In this document: positions 1 through 6,465 of the stretch, piece by piece
Layout of the letters: the number at the start of each line of letters is the position of its first letter
Position numbering within the stretch: position 1 is the stretch's first letter
Source: Ignavibacteriales bacterium
GTDB lineage: Bacteria > Bacteroidota > Ignavibacteria > Ignavibacteriales > Ignavibacteriaceae
Length of the DNA: 24,737 nt
Direction of reading: 5' to 3'
NCBI GenBank assembly: GCA_027349615.1
Contig: DAIEML010000006.1
Location: 1 to 24,737 of the forward strand
Made by a program: the position numbers and the translations under genes
The notes under the pieces: generated by a model
Told to the model about the DNA's origin: nothing
The model's database searches: none
The model's input: only the letters and a program-made list of their open reading frames with translations

Positions 1-157
1 TTGATGCAGCCTGCTCAATGTCTACACGCGATGCTAAAGCTTTCCGAAGCATTTTATTCTTGAGCTTATTAAAATGAGGACTTGCCTTCAAAAGAACATC
101 CAAAGTTTCCGGATAACTTTCCAGCATCTTTGATATTTTCATTTCCCTGGTAATCAT
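1..157 (-). CDS. DUF1858-domain protein, N-terminus only (runs off the window)
   Basis: On the minus strand an ATG at 157 opens a frame that continues without a stop to the window edge (52 codons). It reads MITREMKISKMLESYPETL and onward. The ITREMKI...LESYPETLDVLL pattern matches the DUF1858 domain, a short helical domain often found beside DUF2249 domains and in ScdA/hybrid-cluster-type proteins. An internal ATG at 142 is possible, but the first five residues belong to the domain consensus, so 157 is preferred. It starts 20 bases after the stop of the DUF2249 gene and is almost certainly co-transcribed with it. The biochemical role of the family is not firmly known; members are frequently linked to nitrosative or redox stress. 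The C-terminus is outside the window, so further domains cannot be judged. Confidence 0.7.
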   Translation of the reverse strand, partial: MITREMKISKMLESYPETLDVLLKASPHFNKLKNKMLRKALASRVDIEQAAS

Positions 158-177
158 TACTTTTTCCGGAAAATTAC

Positions 178-414
178 TTAAGCGGTCTTCGTGATGTTAA
201 CTTTCCAAATCTGCGGTCCTTTTTCAATATATTCCCAGTTGAATTTCCCGCTTCGTTCAGCCTGGAACTGGTAGTAAAGCGGCATCGGATCATGATCATT
301 AATTAATTGAAAAGTTTCGCTGCTGTTTAACGAATCGAAAGTCGCAAAAATTGTGGGGTGTTTTTCTCTTGGCGGAACAGGTCGAATGTCTAATTCTTTT
401 GTTATGGTACTCAT
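178..414 (-). CDS. DUF2249 domain protein
   Basis: A protein of 78 residues from the preferred start. It consists of a single DUF2249 domain: LDIRPVPPREKHP near the N-terminus, then the family hallmarks LINDHDPMPLYYQF and FNWEYIEKGPQIWKV. The frame extends nine codons upstream to an ATG at 441, but the ATG at 414 is chosen because AAAGGA sits about 8 bases before it and because the predicted transcription start lies near 434, inside the longer version. DUF2249 proteins are small, cytoplasmic and usually co-occur with DUF1858, hemerythrin or nitric oxide metabolism genes; the molecular activity is unknown. It is the first gene of a probable operon with the DUF1858 gene. A palindrome 55-68 bases upstream of the start codon suggests Crp/FNR-family control. 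Confidence 0.8.
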   Translation of the reverse strand: MSTITKELDIRPVPPREKHPTIFATFDSLNSSETFQLINDHDPMPLYYQFQAERSGKFNWEYIEKGPQIWKVNITKTA

Positions 415-438
415 TGTATATCCTTTCTTTTTTAGTTT

Positions 439-482
439 CAAAACTATCGAACGGACGAAAGGATTCCTTTGACTTAAGTCAG
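439..482 (-). promoter_or_regulatory. FNR/DNR-type activator site plus TAnnTTTG promoter for the DUF2249 operon
   Basis: TGACTTAAGTCA (470-481) is a perfect 12-base palindrome. With its flanks it reads TTGACTTAAGTCAG, one mismatch from a perfect TTGAC-N4-GTCAA site of the FNR/DNR/NnrR type. On the minus strand TAGTTTTG (446 to 439) fits the Bacteroidota -7 element TAnnTTTG. A start about six bases downstream of that element falls near 433-434, which puts the palindrome centre at about -41.5, the class II Crp/FNR activator position. The leader would be about 20 bases, with AAAGGA ahead of the ATG at 414. The site is seen; the regulator and the start point are inferred. Confidence 0.65.
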
Positions 483-1118
483 GTTCTGTAAGTTTTATTT
501 TTTCAATTAAAAATCATTTATAGTTATAGAAATTTCATTTAATAAAAATTAACTTCTATTTTTTTAAGCTCAATAAACCTAAGTAGAAATAGGAAAAAAA
601 CACCGCAACAAGAGCCGGATTGGTCTGACGATCTTAAGCAGCCGAATTTTTTTGGCTCAATTAAAAAATTAAGTTTGTTCTCGTGCATTTCATTGAGAGA
701 ATTTACCAGAACACCTTAGCGCAGTCTAATGAGATTGTTTTAATTTATTATATGCAGTTGGAAGTATGAAGGAATGCAGAGATCTTTTTCCAAAATTTTT
801 ATGTAGTGTTTGGCGTTGCAGAAGTTTAAGAATTTTATTAACAGCGGAAGAATCTCAAAAGCTGTGAGAGTGCATATATTAATATAAACTTTGAAAAGTT
901 CTCCTGTGATAACTTGGTTGAAAGAAAACTAGCGGAATGACGAAATGGATGAACTGAAAGTATAAATGGAATAGGCTATCTTTATCTAAATTGATGATAC
1001 TAATAAAGTTTTCGGAGAACATTACTTTTGTATATTGATTTTCCATATTGTATATTATAATCAATCATACGTTTTCATTTTTTATTTTATTCTGCAATAC
1101 AGGTTTTTATCATAAAAA
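483..1118. other. Gene-free stretch
   Basis: About 640 bases with no convincing coding region on either strand. A 61-codon frame at 879-1064 has no recognisable domain, no ribosome binding site and biased hydrophobic composition typical of chance AT-rich frames. Short G+C-containing arms (GAGCC at 612-616, AGCC at 640-643, GGCTC at 654-658) can pair in alternative ways but do not form a convincing terminator. No RNA gene was recognised. Confidence 0.5.
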
Positions 1119-1156
1119 TGTAAACGTTTACAGAATCTTAATTCACTCAATAATAC
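1119..1156 (+). promoter_or_regulatory. LacI-type operator overlapping the promoter of the T9SS protein gene
   Basis: TGTAAACGTTTACA (1119-1132) is a perfect 14-base palindrome with a central CG, the form typical of operators for LacI/GalR-family regulators. Its right half contains TTTACA (1127-1132), which with an 18-base spacer precedes TAATAC (1151-1156), a plausible -35/-10 pair. A start near 1163 would leave a short leader, and a strong GGGAGG lies just ahead of the ATG at 1180. A bound repressor would cover the -35. No lacI-family gene is present in the window, so the regulator must be encoded elsewhere. Confidence 0.55.
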
Positions 1157-1179
1157 ATATAAAATAATGGGAGGTTTGT

Positions 1180-2259
1180 ATGAAATATTTAATACTCATT
1201 CTGTTTTCTTTCTCTATCTGCGCAACAGCCCAGACAACGTGGGATTTTGAAACAACTGCGCAAGATACAGGCTGGACAGTCTTTTCATCTACAGCAGAAC
1301 AATTTTCAGTAGTACCAAATCCTAGTGTGTCCGGTTTAAATTTGACCGCACATGCTGCGAAATTAGTTATAAGTCAAACTGCTGATCCTTGGGCGGGAGT
1401 TTTCAATACTAATGTACCGCCTTTTGTGGTTACTTCTCAAAACTGTAAACCCACATTATTGGTTTATAAAGACACAACTTCGCGTGTCGATTTTAAATAT
1501 GAAGGTGTCGGATGGAATAGCGGAGATACTTTTGATTCCAATACAGTAGCAAATCAATGGGTAACAGTTTCATATGATTTTTCGGCATATATTGGTAAAA
1601 CAGTAACTACGATAACTATAATTCCCGATTTTGCAACAGCAAATCCCAGAAATTACAGCAGTGTAAACTATTTCGATTTAATTACATTTGTCCCGACAGT
1701 TGTTCCAGTTGAGTTAACTTCATTTACAGCGCTTAGTGAAGGAGGAAATGTTAAACTCAAATGGAACTCTTCATCAGAAATAAACAATTCCGGTTTTGAA
1801 ATTCAGAGAAGCAATAATAATGTTAACTTTTCTAAAATCGGATATATACAAGGGCATGGGTCAACTACAAAATCATATGAGTACACCTTCGTTGATAATA
1901 GCGCATTCGGTCATCAATATTATAGATTAAAACAAGTCGATTTTAACGGATCATATAATTATTCAAAAGTAGTAGAAGTAACTATCGATAAACCATTAGG
2001 CTTTACGCTTAATCAGAATTATCCGAATCCATTCAATCCTTCAACGATAATTAGCTACTCAATTCCTGAAAAATCTTTTGTTACGATCAAAGTGTATGAT
2101 GTTATAGGTAATGAAGTTGCGACATTGATAAACAATCAAATGGAAGCAGGCGAACATTCGGTTAAATTCAACGGTTCCAACCTGAGCAGCGGAATATATT
2201 ATTATCAGATTAAAGACGGTAATAATATTGCAACAAAAAAATTAATGCTGCTTAAATAG
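1180..2259 (+). CDS. T9SS-secreted protein with CBM-like domain and type A sorting domain
   Basis: A 359-residue secreted protein. Residues 1-17 are a signal peptide ending CATAQ. Residues about 19-170 look like a beta-sandwich domain (WDFETTAQDTGW near the start, VVPNPSVSGLNLT, DPWAGVF) resembling carbohydrate-binding modules found on Bacteroidota glycan-degrading proteins; this is by pattern only. Residues about 175-272 (VPVELTSFTA, VKLKWNSSSEINNSGFEIQRS, YYRLKQVDFNG) are the fibronectin-like linker common before sorting domains. Residues about 274-359 are a type IX secretion type A sorting domain with NYPNPFNPST, GNEVATL and a basic C-terminal KKLMLLK. The product is expected on the cell surface or released. 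The start is supported by GGGAGG about six bases upstream. It is monocistronic, with a LacI-type palindrome before it and a hairpin after it. No catalytic domain is visible. Confidence 0.85.
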   Translation: MKYLILILFSFSICATAQTTWDFETTAQDTGWTVFSSTAEQFSVVPNPSVSGLNLTAHAAKLVISQTADPWAGVFNTNVPPFVVTSQNCKPTLLVYKDTTSRVDFKYEGVGWNSGDTFDSNTVANQWVTVSYDFSAYIGKTVTTITIIPDFATANPRNYSSVNYFDLITFVPTVVPVELTSFTALSEGGNVKLKWNSSSEINNSGFEIQRSNNNVNFSKIGYIQGHGSTTKSYEYTFVDNSAFGHQYYRLKQVDFNGSYNYSKVVEVTIDKPLGFTLNQNYPNPFNPSTIISYSIPEKSFVTIKVYDVIGNEVATLINNQMEAGEHSVKFNGSNLSSGIYYYQIKDGNNIATKKLMLLK

Positions 2260-2289
2260 TTTTTTAGATTATTACATTTCAAAATATAG

Positions 2290-2312
2290 AGCCGGTATGC
2301 AAAATACCGGCT
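2290..2312 (+). terminator. Hairpin terminator after the T9SS protein gene
   Basis: AGCCGGTAT (2290-2298), a five-base loop, then ATACCGGCT (2304-2312): a perfect 9-bp G+C-rich stem 31 bases after the stop codon. The tail GTATTAATTAAATTAATTT is A/T-rich but not a pure T run, so the strength is uncertain. Confidence 0.6.
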
Positions 2313-2731
2313 GTATTAATTAAATTAATTTCTAATAATTAATGTTGCTAGAAATCTATGACAATTAAGAGATAAAAAAGCATGAAATTTAATTTCCTTT
2401 AGTAGACAATTAATTTTCAACTATTTAAGCAAGTTTATTACAGCTTTGCTCTTGAAGAAATTTGTTGAAAATATTTTTAAGTGAGGAAGGGCTATATGCA
2501 GAAAAGAGAAGAAAATTTTGCATGCGCTTATCTTGGTATAAAAAATACGCAAGTAAAGAGAAAAATCATCTATAACAGCGTGATTTTTCTCTGATATATA
2601 AATTATAGGGCCAAAATGAAAATCGAAGCTTAAAGTGAAAAATATTAGCTGAAACCTACGCTATTTCGTATGTATTTTTGGCGTTGACTAATCGAAATGA
2701 TATGCAAATCTTTTAAAGTAATTAAAACATT
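2313..2731. other. Gene-free stretch between the T9SS protein and crp-like genes
   Basis: About 420 bases without a recognisable gene. It holds a perfect 12-bp inverted repeat (2557-2592, listed separately) and a 32-codon frame (2496-2594) with AGGAAGG ahead of its ATG that matches nothing known to me. The two facing transcription units converge on this region. Confidence 0.5.
2557..2592. repeat. Perfect 12-bp inverted repeat, possible terminator of the crp-like gene
   Basis: AGAGAAAAATCA (2557-2568) and TGATTTTTCTCT (2581-2592) are perfect reverse complements separated by 12 bases. The stem is A/T-rich. It lies 140 bases beyond the stop of the minus-strand crp-like gene and 245 bases after the hairpin at 2290-2312, so it could end transcription from the right or be an RNA element; neither is proven. 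Confidence 0.45.
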
Positions 2732-3427
2732 CTATTCAGCTAATTTTTTGAGCCGAAGATAATCGGTAACGATAATAGTTTTTCCTTTAACTTTTATTAT
2801 GCCGTCAACCTGTAATTTTTTTAATGTTCTTGAAAGTGTTTCGCTTATGGTCCCGATATACGCGGCTATAGTATGTTTCGGAACGCTGAGCCTTAGAAAC
2901 GGTTCTTCAAGCTTGTCTGTTTTGTTTAGTCTAATTTCTTTCAGCAGATATTCAGCGAGTCGATTGATTACTTCTTTAGAAGAAAATTTTTCAATCTTGT
3001 ATGTTAATTCCCGCAGTCTTTTAGCAAAGCCGCTGATCATTCTTAAACTCATCTCCGGCTCTTCTTTAATTAAAGATAAAAAGCCGTCCTTTGGTATAAA
3101 AATAATGATGCTCTCTTCCAGTGTTTGGGAGTTTGCCGGATAATTTCCGCCTTCAAATAAAGGAACATCGGCAAAAGCATTTAGCGGTTTTATTATGTGA
3201 AGAACAGATTCTTTGCCTTCGCTGCTGTTCTTAAAAATCTTTACCGATCCTTTTAATAAAATATAGAAGCCATTATACGCATCTCCGTCGTAAAAAATGA
3301 AATCATTCTTTTTTAATTTCAATACTTTAGAGATTCCGGTTATCTTTCTAAACTGTTCAATACTAAGTTCTGAAAATATGGGAATTTTCCGCAAAGTTTC
3401 TTTTTTGTCGTCTACTTCCAAACTCAT
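2732..3427 (-). CDS. Crp/FNR-family transcriptional regulator (DNR/NnrR/HcpR-like, no cysteines)
   Basis: A 231-residue cytoplasmic regulator of normal family length. Residues about 15-125 form the cyclic-nucleotide-binding-type beta barrel (IFSELSIEQ, FYDGDAYNGFYILLKGSVKIFK), residues about 128-150 the dimer helix, and residues about 152-225 the winged helix. The recognition helix carries ISETLSRTL with E196, S199 and R200: the E-x2-SR pattern by which FNR and DNR read TTGA half-sites. The protein has no cysteine at all, which rules out an FNR-type iron-sulfur cluster and leaves a DNR/NnrR/HcpR-like sensor (haem or another ligand) as the likelier type. The TTGAC-N4-GTCAg palindrome at 469-482 before the DUF2249 operon is a fitting target. 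It is a single gene, divergent from the PAP2 gene, with no clear ribosome binding site. The signal sensed is inferred only. Confidence 0.85.
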   Translation of the reverse strand: MSLEVDDKKETLRKIPIFSELSIEQFRKITGISKVLKLKKNDFIFYDGDAYNGFYILLKGSVKIFKNSSEGKESVLHIIKPLNAFADVPLFEGGNYPANSQTLEESIIIFIPKDGFLSLIKEEPEMSLRMISGFAKRLRELTYKIEKFSSKEVINRLAEYLLKEIRLNKTDKLEEPFLRLSVPKHTIAAYIGTISETLSRTLKKLQVDGIIKVKGKTIIVTDYLRLKKLAE

Positions 3428-3591
3428 TTCTAAATATTTTTTGTTTATATACGAAGTGTAAATTAAATAAAATTATTAGAGAATTTTACTCGGTTTTCAA
3501 AATGATCAAGATATTTTTGGTGATTTAGATATTTACAAGTGATTAATAAAAAGCCAAAAATCTGTATTGATAAAATTATTACTTATTTTTA

Positions 3592-4254
3592 ATGATAAAA
3601 ATTTATTACACTTTAATGAAGATAAGAAAATCAAACAATAATTTTGATATTAAGATAACTGTTTTAGTTTTATTGCTAACAATTGCAAGCATAAAATATC
3701 TTGATAAAGAAATAGCTATTAATGTAATGTTATTTCTTAAGTACATTCATCCCTTACACAAAGTTACAGAAAACATTCCCGATTTTTTACCATATTTAGT
3801 TGCAGCCGGTACAATTATAATGTGGGCATTATATTTTTATAGATTGCATAAAAATCTAATTGATGTAAAAACAAAATTTCTTCAGGTTGCAGCTACTGCA
3901 TTACCATCGGCATATTTTATTAAAACCTTTTTAAAATTTATTTTTGGAAGAACTGATCCGCGAATTTGGCTAACAGCTAACAAACCGCTTGTATTCCATT
4001 GGTTCGATAAAATTGAAAGCGGCAGTTTCCCTTCAGGTCATATGACAGTCTTTGCAGCTTTTGGGACAGCAATTTTATTTTATTTTCCTCAATACCGAAA
4101 GTATGTTTTGGCTTTACTAATTGTACTTGGTGCCGCATTAATCGGAACAGATTATCATTTTTTGAGTGATGTAATTGCCGGCGCTTATCTAGGTTATATA
4201 ACAACATTCCTAATTCGTTTACTTTATAGAAAAGCTGATAAAACAAAATTATAA
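3592..4254 (+). CDS. PAP2-family membrane phosphatase
   Basis: A 220-residue protein with about five to six membrane segments (residues about 20-37, 65-84, 96-113, 152-168, 170-187, 192-212). PAP2 signatures are present: KFIFGRTDP (115-123), FPSGH (146-150) and H189-x3-D193 in GTDYHFLSDVIAG. H150 and H189 are the expected phosphotransfer and base histidines. The signature is not canonical: the Arg of the RP dipeptide in motif 1 is Asp, and the SR pair of motif 3 is replaced. The GSFPSGH and DYHFLSDVIAG context recalls a PAP2 subfamily with this divergent form. The usual substrates are lipid phosphates such as undecaprenyl diphosphate or phosphatidic acid. It lies 200 bases before the glycosyltransferase cluster on the same strand and could belong to it. 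An alternative ATG lies at 3616; neither has a clear ribosome binding site. Confidence 0.85.
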   Translation: MIKIYYTLMKIRKSNNNFDIKITVLVLLLTIASIKYLDKEIAINVMLFLKYIHPLHKVTENIPDFLPYLVAAGTIIMWALYFYRLHKNLIDVKTKFLQVAATALPSAYFIKTFLKFIFGRTDPRIWLTANKPLVFHWFDKIESGSFPSGHMTVFAAFGTAILFYFPQYRKYVLALLIVLGAALIGTDYHFLSDVIAGAYLGYITTFLIRLLYRKADKTKL

Positions 4255-4336
4255 ATTTATTTTATCTTTTAGCTCGAGCCATTTATTATAATTTTGACTT
4301 TGCTTTAGATTTCAATATGTAAGGCAATTAACTTTT

Positions 4337-4367
4337 TTTGCTCACCTTATGCGCTGGAATAACTTTG
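4337..4367 (+). promoter_or_regulatory. Bacteroidota-type promoter for the glycosyltransferase fusion gene
   Basis: TTTG (4337-4340), a 19-base spacer, then TAACTTTG (4360-4367). This is an exact match to the Bacteroidota TTTG / TAnnTTTG promoter form with usual spacing. Transcription would begin near 4373, leaving an 80-base leader before the ATG at 4455. It would also separate this gene from the PAP2 gene upstream. Confidence 0.5.
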
Positions 4368-4454
4368 AATAAATAATTTTTTATTATTCTTAACAAGCAA
4401 GAAGTTCATTCAATTTATTCAAAAAAATTTTCTTAACTCATCAGAAAGTTCTAT

Positions 4455-6422
4455 ATGATAATCGGAATTGAAACTTCATCTTTAGAATATAAGTCCACCG
4501 GAACCAACAGATATTTAAACTGCCTTCTTGAACAGATAAATACTACTTCTCATCAAATAGTGAAATTTAGTTCAACAAATCATTTTGACAGAAATAATTA
4601 TACAAGCAAGGCAAAAAAAATATGGTATAGGAATTTTCAATTAAGACAGGAGATAAATAATTCGGATGCCGCTTGTGTAATTTTCCCGGATTATTATATG
4701 CCTAGAGGAATCACTAAAAAATCCGCTATTGTTATACATGATCTTTCATTTATTTCACATCCGCAATTTTATTCCAAATATTTTACTGCATACTACAAGT
4801 ATCAAATAAAAAGTACGTTGAGGCAAAATCCAATTATTGTAACAGTCAGCGAACACTCAAAACAAAATATAGCTAAATACTTAAATGTAAATGAGAAAGA
4901 TATCTTATTGGTTCAAGGATATTCTGAAATGAACTTGCCGGTAAATTCAAGATTAAAAAATATCAGTTCAGAAAATCCATTTCTTTTATATGTTGGGCAT
5001 ATTGAGCCGCGAAAGAATTTAGATTTTATGATTGAAGGTTTTTTAAGATGGAAAGAAAAAACCGGTTCAGAATTAAAGTTAAAAATAATCGGAGAACTTT
5101 GGATTAAGACAAAATCAACAATGGAATTAATAAATGAATACGGAAACCATCCAGATGTTGAATTTAAAGGATACGTAACTGAGAATGAGCTAGCTGAATA
5201 TTATTCAAATGCATCGGGTTTTATTCACACAAGCTTAGAAGAAGGATTTGGATTCCCGGTGCTTGAAGCGATGAATTATAATTTACCAATTTTATGTTCG
5301 GAAAATATTGGGACCTCAGAAATATCCGGAAAATATTCGGTAAAAATTGATCCAACTAATTTTGAGAGTTTTTATAAAGGGCTTGAAAGATTATCAAAAA
5401 TTATAAGTAAGACTTGTAGTATTGAATATGAAATAAATTATTCACAAGAAAGGACTCATTGTCAATTAGAAATACTGCTTGAAAAACTTTTAGAAGGCAA
5501 TGCACAAAAGACAAGTGTCAACATTCCATTTGCAAGGAATAATGAACAAGCCCTTGAAAAGACATTACTTTATGCGAGCTTATTTAATTGCGGAATTAAT
5601 GAAACAAATCTTCATCAGCAAGTTTTCGATTTAAAAATGAATGAGCTTGAATTAAAAAATTCAATTATAAAATTACAGCTTAATGGAAATGTGAAATCAA
5701 TTAATAATTACCTATTTATAGACTGGAATGAAAAAGAATTTTATTCAAAAAACGTTTTAAAACTCAACAAGAATAAAGCTGAAAGACTTTTGCAATTTTT
5801 AACCAAACTTCCTTTTGTTTCAATGATAGCTTTCAGCGGCGGAACCGCACATTATGGAATTTCAAATCATGATGACATTGACTTATTCATAATTACAAAA
5901 CAAAATACTGTTTATATTGTTTATCTAATAATTCATTTGTTCTCAATTATTTTTCGTACAAGAAAAGAATTGTGTGCAAATTATTTAATTGATGAATCTG
6001 AATTAAAAATAAAATATGCTTTTGATTTATACACCGCTCATCAGATAATTACACTAATTCCATTTAAGAATCCACAAATGCTAAGTTTATTTTTAAATGA
6101 AAATGAATGGGTAAAGAAATTTTTCCCGAACTTTACCACCTATAAAAATGGTTTTAAATCAACATCATCAAAGAATATTTATTTAAAACCGATGAATCTA
6201 ATTCTTATGTTATTATACAGATTTAAGTACAGAAAGAAAATAAAATCATCATGTAAAAACGGCTCGCTGATATTAAAACAAAATTGTTTAAAACTTCACA
6301 CAAACGATCATCGAATAAAAGTTTTAACGGAATTTCAAAAGAGAATTTATGAATATTATAAGATGAAGAATTTTGATAATAACGTTAAACAAAATCACGA
6401 TTTAGTTGAAGCCGGATCGTAA
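4455..6422 (+). CDS. GT4 glycosyltransferase fused to a winged-helix/nucleotidyltransferase module
   Basis: A 655-residue cytoplasmic protein in two parts. Residues 1 to about 345 are a GT-B glycosyltransferase of family 4: a glycine-poor N-terminal half with VIHDLSF (93-99) and VTVSEHSKQNI, then FLLYVGHIEPRKN (176-188) and the E-x7-E donor motif EGFGFPVLE (263-271). Residues about 362-655 resemble a separate family often encoded next to glycosyltransferases: a predicted winged-helix stretch (ALEKTLLYASLF, 366-377), then a nucleotidyltransferase core with SGGTAHYGISNHDDIDLF, where G462-G463 and D474/D476 are the expected triphosphate-binding and metal ligands. The start is the first ATG, without an evident ribosome binding site. 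The next gene is 43 bases downstream. The sugar donor, the acceptor and the nucleotidyl acceptor are unknown. A single long frame joins the two halves with no sign of a frameshift. Confidence 0.8.
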   Translation: MIIGIETSSLEYKSTGTNRYLNCLLEQINTTSHQIVKFSSTNHFDRNNYTSKAKKIWYRNFQLRQEINNSDAACVIFPDYYMPRGITKKSAIVIHDLSFISHPQFYSKYFTAYYKYQIKSTLRQNPIIVTVSEHSKQNIAKYLNVNEKDILLVQGYSEMNLPVNSRLKNISSENPFLLYVGHIEPRKNLDFMIEGFLRWKEKTGSELKLKIIGELWIKTKSTMELINEYGNHPDVEFKGYVTENELAEYYSNASGFIHTSLEEGFGFPVLEAMNYNLPILCSENIGTSEISGKYSVKIDPTNFESFYKGLERLSKIISKTCSIEYEINYSQERTHCQLEILLEKLLEGNAQKTSVNIPFARNNEQALEKTLLYASLFNCGINETNLHQQVFDLKMNELELKNSIIKLQLNGNVKSINNYLFIDWNEKEFYSKNVLKLNKNKAERLLQFLTKLPFVSMIAFSGGTAHYGISNHDDIDLFIITKQNTVYIVYLIIHLFSIIFRTRKELCANYLIDESELKIKYAFDLYTAHQIITLIPFKNPQMLSLFLNENEWVKKFFPNFTTYKNGFKSTSSKNIYLKPMNLILMLLYRFKYRKKIKSSCKNGSLILKQNCLKLHTNDHRIKVLTEFQKRIYEYYKMKNFDNNVKQNHDLVEAGS

Positions 6423-6465
6423 ATATTAGAAATGAAATTAATTTTAGATAAGATAAATTAAGCGA

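Noticed and set aside
600..660. Possible terminator or RNA hairpin from GAGCC/AGCC and GGCTC
   Set aside because: The arms are only four to five bases with long loops and compete with each other; the T run lies inside the loop, not after the stem.
879..1064. 61-codon minus-strand frame in the intergenic region
   Set aside because: It has no domain, no ribosome binding site and a composition rich in Phe, Ile and Tyr as expected of chance frames in AT-rich DNA.
2496..2594. 32-codon plus-strand frame with AGGAAGG five bases before its ATG
   Set aside because: The ribosome binding site is good, but the peptide has no recognisable features and no clear promoter, and the end of the frame lies in an inverted repeat. 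Without conservation data it is not called a gene.
2799..3143. 114-codon plus-strand frame
   Set aside because: It lies entirely inside the crp-like gene on the other strand, whose product has clear family motifs.
4311..4350. Hairpin TAAGG...CCTTA after the PAP2 gene
   Set aside because: The stem is five pairs with a loop of about 20 bases and it overlaps a better-supported promoter, so it is unlikely to be a terminator.
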